This document shows positions 6,872 to 13,696 of a DNA stretch of 15,191 nt, in pieces. Below the pieces are notes generated by a model. That model was not told the origin of the DNA. It was given only the letters and a program-made list of their open reading frames with translations, and did not search any database. The stretch is taken from NCBI GenBank assembly GCA_017416885.1, contig JAFQAM010000328.1:1-15191 (forward strand), given 5' to 3'. Position 1 is the first letter of the stretch; every line of letters starts with the position of its first letter. The position numbers were made by a program, and so were the translations under genes. Source of the stretch: Clostridia bacterium (GTDB taxonomy: Bacteria > Bacillota > Clostridia > Oscillospirales > CAG-272).

Positions 6872-8059
6872 ATGAACGAAAACCCAATTATCGAAAACCC
6901 AATTATCGAAAAAACAGTTACCGAAAAACCGTTTATCGAAAAAACAAAGGTTATGCTAAGCAGCGAGCAGCTTAGCGACATTCAAGAAAAAATAGGCTAC
7001 CAATTTAAAAACGCATACCTATTGGAGCAAGCATTTATCAGAAGCTCATATGCTATGGAAACTCACCTGCACGAGGACAACGAAAAGCTTGAATTTGTAG
7101 GAGATAAGGCGCTTGATTTCATCATTGTCAAGAAAATGACTAAGCATTATAGCTACACAGACACAATAGGCTCCGCATATGAAAATGATGATAGCGTAGT
7201 AGTTGAATACGAGAGCTTTATATTTTTCACTCACACCGAGGGCGAAATGACCGAAATCAAGAAAAATATAGTAAAAAAGGAAGCGTTAGCAAATGCGGCA
7301 AAATCATTAGGGCTTGAAAAATACCTATTTATGAGCAAGGGCGATATATCCAACGGCGTTAAAGAAGGAGAAAGCGCTTGCGAGGATTTAATTGAAGCGA
7401 TCATAGGCGCTATCGCAATTGATTCCGATTGGAATATCGATTTGTTAGAGCAATCAATTGACAAAATGCTATCTCCCAATCACAATATAGAAAACGGATT
7501 TGACAGCGATATAGATTATATGGCAGAATTTCGCAGATGGTGGAAATTCAAATACGGAAAAATGGGATATAAGTTTTTCTACGAGGATAAGGGAGAAGAA
7601 GCTATCGCTTGTAGCCTTGATTTAGAGGGCTTTAACGGTACATTCATTGAAGGCATCGGCAAAAGCAAGGAAGAAGCAGAGAGAAATTTTTATAAGCGAA
7701 TGTACGATTTTATTAAAAGACAAGAGAAGTTTGAAGCCCAAATGGATGAAATTATCGGCAAGATAACAGTAGATGATGCCGTAAATCAGCTTCAGATGCT
7801 CTATCAAAAGAAGCTTATTGAGGAGCCTGTATATACATTTGAGAAGGATGGAATCGGTGATGACGGCAATCCTATGTGGCAATGCAACTGCACGCTTGAA
7901 AAAGCAAACAAGTACGCAATTATCAGCGATAAAACAAAAGCCCTTGCAAAAAAGAAAGCAGCATACATAGTGCTGTGTCAGCTAATTGGTGAAGACTTTA
8001 TAACAGAAACAATAAATATATCTTTAATAGAAGGAGAAGAGACAAATGAAGGAAATTAA
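6872..8059 (+). CDS. Enlarged RNase III-family endonuclease with two dsRNA-binding-like domains
   Basis: 395 residues from the ATG at 6872, chosen because GGAGG (6859-6863) sits 8 nt ahead; an in-frame TTG at 6848 lies before that site. Residues 1-25 are short repeats rich in Glu and Pro/Ile. The RNase III domain spans about 32-200. NEKLEFVGDKAL (70-81) matches the NERLEFLGD signature with E74 and D78, and EDLIEAIIGA (171-180) supplies D172 and E175, so the four acidic catalytic positions appear intact. About 30 extra residues (92-121) interrupt the usual helices after the signature. A degenerate dsRBD-like region lies at about 212-282, and a clearer dsRBD at about 299-373 with TKALAKKKAAYIVL (355-368) as the RNA-contacting helix. 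Housekeeping RNase III is about 230 residues with one dsRBD, so this is an accessory form. The end overlaps the next gene by 14 bp. Confidence 0.85.
   Translation: MNENPIIENPIIEKTVTEKPFIEKTKVMLSSEQLSDIQEKIGYQFKNAYLLEQAFIRSSYAMETHLHEDNEKLEFVGDKALDFIIVKKMTKHYSYTDTIGSAYENDDSVVVEYESFIFFTHTEGEMTEIKKNIVKKEALANAAKSLGLEKYLFMSKGDISNGVKEGESACEDLIEAIIGAIAIDSDWNIDLLEQSIDKMLSPNHNIENGFDSDIDYMAEFRRWWKFKYGKMGYKFFYEDKGEEAIACSLDLEGFNGTFIEGIGKSKEEAERNFYKRMYDFIKRQEKFEAQMDEIIGKITVDDAVNQLQMLYQKKLIEEPVYTFEKDGIGDDGNPMWQCNCTLEKANKYAIISDKTKALAKKKAAYIVLCQLIGEDFITETINISLIEGEETNEGN
6881..6940 (+). repeat. Four tandem 15-bp units inside the RNase III N-terminus
   Basis: Units start at 6881, 6896, 6911 and 6926. The first two are identical (AACCCAATTATCGAA), and the last two keep the frame and the final CGAA while diverging. 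They encode the pentapeptides NPIIE, NPIIE, KTVTE and KPFIE. Being a multiple of three, gain or loss of a unit would keep the reading frame, so length variation between strains is plausible. Confidence 0.85.
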
Positions 8060-9326
8060 ATGCCCAAAATGCGGAGAAATGTTTCAAATTGACGAAAGCG
8101 GTTATGCGGAAATTTTAAAAACCGTTCGCAATGATGAATTTGAAAACGAGCTTAATCAAAGACAAGAATATCTTAAAAATGAAATGCAGCACAGCATTGA
8201 AAAATTAGAGCTTGAAAAGAAAACGGAAATTGACAAATTAATACGCCAGAATGAAACGGAAATTGAAAAATTGAACAGAGAAATTTCAGCACTTAAGGAA
8301 AGCAACGAAAAGGAAATAAAGCTTTCCCTTGCTGAAAAGGAGCAAATGATTTCTAAGCTTGAAGGCGATATCGAAAGGGAAAAGGTACAATTTCAGCTTG
8401 AAAAATCAAATTCCTTAAAGGAAAAGGATGATGAAATAGCAAAGCTAAAAGAGGCACTTAACAAAAGCCAATACGAGGCAGAGCTTAAGGAAAAGACATT
8501 AAAGGAAAATCACCAAAACGAAATCAAGCAAAAAAATGAAATAATCGAATATTATAAGGACTTAAAGTCCCACCAATCAACGAAAATGATTGGCGAAACA
8601 CTGGAGCAGCATTGTGAAATAGAGTTTAATAAGCTAAGAGCGACAGGCTTTGAAAGCGCGTATTTTGAAAAGGATAACGATGCTAAAACAGGAAGCAAGG
8701 GCGACTATATTTTCAAGGACTTTTCCGAGGACGGTGTTGAGTATATTTCAATTATGTTTGAAATGAAAAACCAAATGGATACAACCGCCACCAAAAAGAA
8801 AAACGAGGACTTTTTCAAGGAGCTTGACAAGGACAGACGCGAAAAGAATTGTGAATACGCGGTGCTTGTTTCCTTACTTGAAAGCGACAACGAGCTTTAC
8901 AATTCGGGCATAGTTGATGTGTCCTACAAATATCCGAAAATGTATGTTATCCGCCCACAGTTCTTTATTCCGATTATCACGCTTTTAAGAAATGCAGCCA
9001 AAAACTCAATCGGATATAAAAGAGAATTGATGATAGCAAAAAATCAAAGCATTGATATTACCAACTTTGAAAATGAAATGCTTGCATTCCAAAAGGGCTT
9101 TGAAAAGAATTTCAACGATGCTTCAAACCGCTTTAAGGATGCTATCAGCGAAATTGATAAGTCAATTGAGCATTTACAAAAAATCAAGGAAGCGCTTACA
9201 TTAAGCGATAAGCACCTAAGACTTGCCAACGATAAGGCGCAGGATTTATCAATCAAAAAGCTCACCAAAAATAGCCCAACCATGAGAGCAAAATTTGAGG
9301 AGCTTAAAAACGGTAGTAACGAATAA
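8046..9326 (+). CDS. DUF2130 family protein: zinc knuckle, coiled coil and PD-(D/E)XK-type core
   Basis: 426 residues. The N-terminus has a single CPKCG knuckle (6-10). Residues 27-175 are an extended charged coiled coil. About 180-315 form a compact domain with the layout of a PD-(D/E)XK nuclease: a helix with GETLEQHCEIEF (E184 and E187), then KGDYIF with D220, then a strand ending in FEMK (E239-M-K241), then a K-rich helix, with YAVLVS and MYVIRPQFF as core strands. A second coiled coil covers 335-400. DUF2130 proteins are widespread and have no settled function; the D...ExK arrangement supports a nuclease-like fold, and activity is an inference. Start is supported by AGGAG lying within the end of the RNase III gene. 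The 14-bp overlap points to coupled translation and a shared task with that enzyme. Confidence 0.85.
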   Translation: MKEIKCPKCGEMFQIDESGYAEILKTVRNDEFENELNQRQEYLKNEMQHSIEKLELEKKTEIDKLIRQNETEIEKLNREISALKESNEKEIKLSLAEKEQMISKLEGDIEREKVQFQLEKSNSLKEKDDEIAKLKEALNKSQYEAELKEKTLKENHQNEIKQKNEIIEYYKDLKSHQSTKMIGETLEQHCEIEFNKLRATGFESAYFEKDNDAKTGSKGDYIFKDFSEDGVEYISIMFEMKNQMDTTATKKKNEDFFKELDKDRREKNCEYAVLVSLLESDNELYNSGIVDVSYKYPKMYVIRPQFFIPIITLLRNAAKNSIGYKRELMIAKNQSIDITNFENEMLAFQKGFEKNFNDASNRFKDAISEIDKSIEHLQKIKEALTLSDKHLRLANDKAQDLSIKKLTKNSPTMRAKFEELKNGSNE

Positions 9327-9338
9327 AGGAGAATTACA

Positions 9339-9956
9339 ATGAAAAAAGCAATAGCAATTTTAATCCTACTTACAATGTCACTTTTTATCTTTTCCTGCGG
9401 GCGTATTAACAAATTCACCGAGCTTGAAAATGATGAGGTTTTATATGTTGGCGCTAACAGACGCTATATGAACTACGAGGATGAAAATACTGTGGAAAAT
9501 CTCTTAACCTATACCACAAAAACAAAATACGAATTATTAAGAACATATAATGACTATAACACCGGCTCAGTAAAGTATGGGGAATATTACTATTATTGGA
9601 GGAAAACCACAGAAACCGATACTGTTTCATTAGGCAAGGAAACAACAAAAAATACATATAAGTATTCGTATTTAACCTATGGAGAGAATGAAAACATAGT
9701 AGTAAAAACCACCGTCACAACTGAAAAAAGCTATGATTTTAACGGCGGATTTATCGAAAAGGACTCAGAAATAGAAATTGACTTAAACGGATATTTCAGC
9801 AGCCGAGAGGACTTGAAGGAAAAATGCGTGGATTTATATAATCAGCTTGATTTGAATGAAAAAAAGCAGTATTTTGTTGACACCGAAATTCCGCCAATCA
9901 CTCAATCTACAAAGGAAGAGCTTTCTACATATTTTTATATTGAAAAGAAGAAATAA
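9339..9956 (+). CDS. Small predicted lipoprotein of unknown function
   Basis: 205 residues. The N-terminus KKAIAILILLTMSLFIFSC is a lipoprotein signal: two Lys, a hydrophobic stretch and a cysteine at position 20. The residue before the Ser is Phe, so the lipobox is not ideal. The mature part is rich in Tyr, Glu, Lys and Thr, with predicted beta strands (for example EYYYYWRK and NIVVKTTVTTEKSYDF), and has no family I recognise. It starts 12 bp after the DUF2130 gene with AAGGAG before the ATG, and no terminator lies between, so it belongs to the operon. Why two cytoplasmic nuclease-like proteins should share a message with an envelope lipoprotein is unclear; it might also be a bystander gene. 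Confidence 0.78.
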   Translation: MKKAIAILILLTMSLFIFSCGRINKFTELENDEVLYVGANRRYMNYEDENTVENLLTYTTKTKYELLRTYNDYNTGSVKYGEYYYYWRKTTETDTVSLGKETTKNTYKYSYLTYGENENIVVKTTVTTEKSYDFNGGFIEKDSEIEIDLNGYFSSREDLKEKCVDLYNQLDLNEKKQYFVDTEIPPITQSTKEELSTYFYIEKKK

Positions 9957-9991
9957 TCATTTTTTACCCCAAGCTTTAAAATACCTCTTTC

Positions 9992-10025
9992 AAAAAGCCG
10001 AAGCATTAATTTGCTTCGGCTTTTT
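9992..10025. terminator. Bidirectional terminator between convergent operons
   Basis: AAAAAGCCGAAGC (9992-10004) pairs perfectly with GCTTCGGCTTTTT (10013-10025) around an 8-nt loop. T-runs follow the stem on both strands. It ends the RNase III operon from the left and the ChrA operon from the right, whose last stop lies at 10028. Confidence 0.93.
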
Positions 10026-10027
10026 GA

Positions 10028-10594
10028 TTAATAAAATATCATTCCTAAAATTCCCGAAATTACAATAAGTAAAATGGGAGATAGCGGCTTTTTGCGTAGC
10101 TTTGAATACAAAACCGTAATTACCGCAAGTATTCCTAAAATAGCAATACCGAAATAGTCAACATTTACAGTGCTTTGTACAAACTGCAAATCTAAAATCT
10201 GCTTTAAAAACATAGTAATTGTAACGGAAACGATAAGACCGACAATAGCAGGCCGCATACCTGTAAGCGTAGCCTTAACGCCTGCATACTTTAAGAGATT
10301 GTTAGCAACTGTTGCAATTATCAAAATTACTATAAATGAGGGCAAAACAATACCAAGCGTAGCCAAAAACGCGCCTAAAATACCGCCCTGAGACGAGCCC
10401 ACAAAGGTTGCAATATTTACAGCAATAGGACCGGGAGTTGACTCTGCAATGGCAATCATATTAAGCAGCTCCTCATCGGTCAGCCAGCCTGTACCTACAC
10501 AGGTATCGTGAATTAAGGAAATCATTCCAAGTCCACCGCCAAAGGAAAGCGCGCCAATCTTTAAAAACTCTAAAAACAGTCTGAGATAAATCAT
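10028..10594 (-). CDS. chrA: Short-chain CHR (ChrA-type) transporter subunit, second of pair
   Basis: 188 residues, one CHR domain of the short-chain type. It shows the family marks FGGGLGMI (18-25) and AESTPGPIAVNIATFVG (about 49-65), followed by several hydrophobic segments up to the C-terminus. Characterised CHR proteins export chromate, and short-chain genes usually come as adjacent pairs whose products have opposite membrane orientation and work together. The start at 10594 is supported by GGGGGAT about 8 nt upstream and overlaps the stop of the previous subunit by ATGA. In this operon the neighbours are thiol- or sulfur-handling proteins, so the natural substrate may be another oxyanion or sulfur compound rather than chromate; that is an inference. 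Confidence 0.88.
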   Translation of the reverse strand: MIYLRLFLEFLKIGALSFGGGLGMISLIHDTCVGTGWLTDEELLNMIAIAESTPGPIAVNIATFVGSSQGGILGAFLATLGIVLPSFIVILIIATVANNLLKYAGVKATLTGMRPAIVGLIVSVTITMFLKQILDLQFVQSTVNVDYFGIAILGILAVITVLYSKLRKKPLSPILLIVISGILGMIFY

Positions 10595-11166
10595 TTCTTT
10601 TTATCCCCCTTGCTTTTAAAATATCCAATAAGATATATAACAAGACCTAAAAATCCGCTTAATAAAATATAAAAAATAGCAGAAAAATCAATCATCATTA
10701 TGCTGAATATAACTGAAATCACAGCAGTTAATGTTAAAACAGTCACATTAAATACAGTTTTTTTCATACCTTTAAGCATTTTTGCGCCCGCCATAAAAAT
10801 AATGAAAATAACGCCAACCTGTATGCCCTTAAATGCGCTTGCTATAATTTCAAGCTCTAAAAATCTATTTAAGAAAAGCGAAATTACATAAATAATAGTA
10901 AATGACGGAATACACATTCCAAGCGTTGCAAAAAGCGAGCCAAAGAATTTTCCTTGCTTATATCCAATATAAGTAGCAAGATTTATTGCAATAGGACCGG
11001 GAGTTGACTCCGCAATTGCAACTACATCCATAAATTCATCATTTGAAAGATAATTTCTTTTAGTAACGAACTCATTTTCCATAAGCGCAATCATAGCGTA
11101 TCCGCCGCCAAAGGTGAAAAGTCCTATTTTCAGCATTGTGAAGAATAAATTAAAAAGCTTTTTCAT
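10591..11166 (-). CDS. chrA: Short-chain CHR (ChrA-type) transporter subunit, first of pair
   Basis: 191 residues with a single CHR domain: FTFGGGYAMIALM (17-29) and AESTPGPIAINLATYIG (51-67) match the sister gene and the family consensus. Hydrophobic helices fill the rest, and the C-terminus ends in a basic tail (KSKGDKKK), suggesting it faces the cytoplasm. Its ATG overlaps the TGA of the reductase gene by ATGA (11163-11166), with only a weak GGTG ahead, so its translation probably depends on coupling. The pair would form a heteromeric membrane transporter. Specificity is not visible in the sequence. Confidence 0.88.
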   Translation of the reverse strand: MKKLFNLFFTMLKIGLFTFGGGYAMIALMENEFVTKRNYLSNDEFMDVVAIAESTPGPIAINLATYIGYKQGKFFGSLFATLGMCIPSFTIIYVISLFLNRFLELEIIASAFKGIQVGVIFIIFMAGAKMLKGMKKTVFNVTVLTLTAVISVIFSIMMIDFSAIFYILLSGFLGLVIYLIGYFKSKGDKKK

Positions 11167-12845
11167 ATTTCAACACCGCAAGGATACGCGCTTTTAGATA
11201 CGGAGTCGCCTAAAACCCCGCTGTAAAACCGATATCCACCTGTAAAATTATAAGCGTCAAATGAGCTTTGCATTAAAATTCTCGTGGCAATATAGCTTCT
11301 TACACCGCTTTGACACATCACATAAATCTTTTTTGATTTGTCAAGCAAATGCAAATTGCTTCTTAAGCTGTCAAGAGGAATGTTTATAAATCCTTTTGCG
11401 TGACCGCGCATATATTCAAATTGAGTTCTCGTATCAAGCAGAATTACATCGTCGCGTTCTTGAAGCTTTTCAATATCCTCATAATAGAATTGCTTAACAA
11501 TACCCTGTTCGATATTGCTTGCTATAAAGCCCACCATATTTACAGGGCTTTTAGCAGAGGAATAGGGGGGAGCATAAGCAAGCTCTAAATCCTGCAATTC
11601 CGTTATATCCATTTTAGCGCGCATAGCGGTTGCAATAATGTCAATACATTTGTCAACGCCGTCATATCCGATAATTTGAGCGCCCAATATTTTTTTGGTG
11701 CTTCTGTCATAAAGCACCTTGATTGTCATAGCGGTAGCGCCAGGATAATATCCTGCGTGGGAAAGGGGCGATAGTATGATTTTTTCATAATCTAAATTCA
11801 GTGATTTGCAAGCCTTTTCGTTAATTCCCGTAGATGCAACGGTTAAATCAAAAAGCTTGATTACAGATGAGCCCTGAGTACCGCTGTATTTGCTTTTGAT
11901 ACCGCAAATATTGTCAGCCGCAATTCGTCCCTGCTTGTTAGCGGGGCCCGCAAGGGAAATTACCGCATCCTTCTCCGTCACAAAATGCTTTACCAAAACC
12001 GCATCGCCCACCGCATAAATATCCTTGTATGCTTCCATATGCTCATTTACCGTAATAGCTCCCTTTAAGCCAACGGTAAGACCTGCGTCAGCAGCTAATT
12101 TGCTCTCAGGCCTAACGCCTGTCGCAAGAATTACAATATCTGATAAAACAGGAGAGCATCCCTCGATATGTGTGTATAAAACGCTGTTTTTCTCTGTAAT
12201 ATCGGTTACATTCTTATTGAAAAGCAAAGCTGCTCCCCGTCGCAAAAAATGAGGATGAATAAAGGATGCCATATCGCTGTCAATAGTTGATAATAAGTGA
12301 CTGTCTCTTTGTACGACGGTTACCTTAATTCCTTGTCGCATTAAATTTTCTGCCATTTCAAGACCGATAAAGCCGCCGCCTATAACGGTTGCGGTTTTTG
12401 GCGATTTAGCATCAATAAAGCTCTTGATTTTAAGCGTGTCCTCAACGGTGCGCAGGGTGAAAATTCTTTCGCTTGGCTTATAAAAATCGGGATATACAGG
12501 CGATGCACCCGTAGCAATGACCAGCTTGTCATATTTTTCAGTGAAAACATCATTGCTTACAAGATTTTTAACGGAAACGGTTTTGTTTTCCTTGTCGATT
12601 TTTATAACCTCGTGCTTTACCTTAACATCAATATTAAAGCGTGATTTAAGACTTAAAGGAGTTTGAAGCGTTAAAGCATCCTGATTTTCAATAACTCCGC
12701 CCACATAGTATGGAAGACCGCAATTCGCATAGGAAATATAACCGCTTCTTTCAAATATGGTTATCGCCGCGCTTTCATCAAGTCTGCGAAGTCTTGCTGC
12801 GCAGGATGCGCCCCCTGCAACTCCGCCTATAATTACTATTTTCAT
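11163..12845 (-). CDS. CoA-disulfide / polysulfide reductase with C-terminal rhodanese domain
   Basis: 560 residues from the ATG at 12845. I chose this start because the FAD-binding fold begins at once (KIVIIGGVAGGASCAARLRR), GGAG lies 11 nt ahead, and a longer in-frame start at 12884 would add a non-conserved tail inside the previous gene. NCGLPY carries the single redox Cys, C42. A second dinucleotide fold follows (TATVIGGGFIGLEMAENL), then the FAD motif IYAVGDA. HAGYYPGA and APPYSSAKSPVN match the tyrosine-bearing motifs of CoA-disulfide reductases. The last 100 residues are a rhodanese domain with the loop CQSGVR (C511). Such fusions use NAD(P)H to reduce CoA disulfide, CoA persulfide or polysulfide. 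The exact substrate cannot be told by eye. Cytoplasmic. Confidence 0.9.
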   Translation of the reverse strand: MKIVIIGGVAGGASCAARLRRLDESAAITIFERSGYISYANCGLPYYVGGVIENQDALTLQTPLSLKSRFNIDVKVKHEVIKIDKENKTVSVKNLVSNDVFTEKYDKLVIATGASPVYPDFYKPSERIFTLRTVEDTLKIKSFIDAKSPKTATVIGGGFIGLEMAENLMRQGIKVTVVQRDSHLLSTIDSDMASFIHPHFLRRGAALLFNKNVTDITEKNSVLYTHIEGCSPVLSDIVILATGVRPESKLAADAGLTVGLKGAITVNEHMEAYKDIYAVGDAVLVKHFVTEKDAVISLAGPANKQGRIAADNICGIKSKYSGTQGSSVIKLFDLTVASTGINEKACKSLNLDYEKIILSPLSHAGYYPGATAMTIKVLYDRSTKKILGAQIIGYDGVDKCIDIIATAMRAKMDITELQDLELAYAPPYSSAKSPVNMVGFIASNIEQGIVKQFYYEDIEKLQERDDVILLDTRTQFEYMRGHAKGFINIPLDSLRSNLHLLDKSKKIYVMCQSGVRSYIATRILMQSSFDAYNFTGGYRFYSGVLGDSVSKSAYPCGVEI

Positions 12846-12850
12846 AAATT

Positions 12851-13627
12851 TCAAATCTCCATTATTTCGCCGCTTCGAATACATTCTATATTCTTTGCGT
12901 ATTTTTTCATAAATTCAAATTGCTTTTCCCCCGTACAGTGACAGGTAATAAAGTGTGATTTAACTGTGTTTAAATAGCAAGCGCGATCTTCAAGCTCCTT
13001 ATTAAGCTCCATTTTTGAAAAATGAAAGCCGCCCACAATATAATCAGCCTCTATCCAATTTACAATATTTAATATTCCCCTGTGCGAGCAACCGCTAAAC
13101 AAAGCTCTTTTGCCATTTTCCTCTATCATTAAATATTGCTCGTGTCTGTAATCCTCATTTATATATTCGCCATTTTTTAAAGCGGTCTGCCCAAAGCATT
13201 CAATTTCATATTTCGGCTTTAAGCGATTACAGTTAAAAACAGTTACCCCTGTGTCAATATTTACTATTCCGTCAGTTAGGATTATGCGGTCGCTATATGT
13301 AACCGAGGTATCAAGCCCGATATATTTTCCCTGTCCGTTATAGTGTGGCTCAAATGCGCTCTTGCTTATATACACCTTCGCTTTTTTGTTAATCTCCAGA
13401 AATGACTTTAGTCCGCCGCCGTGGTCATAATGACCGTGGGATATTATTGCAACATCCACCTCGCTTAAATCTAAATCAAGCTTTTTAGAATTTTCAATAT
13501 AAGCATCGCTGCTTCCCATATCAAACAGTATTTTAAGGCTACCCGTGTCAATAAAAAGCGATAAACCGTGCTCACAATCAAATAAATCGCTTGATTTTGT
13601 ATTTTCAATTAAACAGTAGATTTTCAT
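12851..13627 (-). CDS. Metallo-beta-lactamase-fold hydrolase of the COG1237 type
   Basis: 258 residues. The metal-binding motif is HGHYDHGGG (64-72: H64, H66, D68, H69), with further ligands in GCSHRG (179-184, H182), GGFHF (199-203, H202) and HCTGEKQF (230-237). The HCTG ending and GCSHRGI pattern are those of the COG1237 group, often annotated as dihydropterin-related phosphate synthase homologues, a name that says little about the real substrate. There is no signal peptide. It is first in its operon; GGAG lies four bases before the ATG, and five bases separate its stop from the reductase start. Given its company it could act on a sulfur or thiol metabolite, as other MBL-fold persulfide dioxygenases do, but it is not clearly in that subfamily. 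Confidence 0.85.
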   Translation of the reverse strand: MKIYCLIENTKSSDLFDCEHGLSLFIDTGSLKILFDMGSSDAYIENSKKLDLDLSEVDVAIISHGHYDHGGGLKSFLEINKKAKVYISKSAFEPHYNGQGKYIGLDTSVTYSDRIILTDGIVNIDTGVTVFNCNRLKPKYEIECFGQTALKNGEYINEDYRHEQYLMIEENGKRALFSGCSHRGILNIVNWIEADYIVGGFHFSKMELNKELEDRACYLNTVKSHFITCHCTGEKQFEFMKKYAKNIECIRSGEIMEI

Positions 13628-13641
13628 AATACTCCTATAAA

Positions 13642-13663
13642 GGCGAGAGTATATACCCTCGCC
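13642..13663. promoter_or_regulatory. 22-bp near-perfect palindrome at the start of the MBL operon message
   Basis: GGCGAGAGTAT (13642-13652) faces ATACCCTCGCC (13653-13663); 10 of 11 pairs match and the odd one is G-T, so RNA pairing would be complete. It begins three bases after the -10 of the operon promoter. It may be an operator over the transcription start, a 5' hairpin protecting the message, or a weak terminator for the GH4 gene; only TTTATA follows the stem on the minus strand, which argues against a strong terminator. Confidence 0.6.
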
Positions 13664-13666
13664 AAA

Positions 13667-13696
13667 ATTATAGCAAATTTTACAAATTGTAGTCAG
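13667..13696 (-). promoter_or_regulatory. Extended -10 promoter for the MBL-reductase-ChrA operon
   Basis: On the minus strand TGCTATAAT (13675-13667) is a consensus extended -10. The best -35 is CTGACT (13696-13691) at 18 nt, inside the last codons of the GH4 gene. Transcription would begin near 13660, within the palindrome. Confidence 0.65.

Noticed and set aside
6881..6940. CRISPR-like repeats
   Set aside because: The 15-bp units are contiguous, without spacers, and in frame inside a gene.
12846..12884. Longer start of the reductase at 12884, overlapping the MBL gene
   Set aside because: The 13 extra residues are not conserved-looking. The ATG at 12845 opens directly with the FAD-binding motif.
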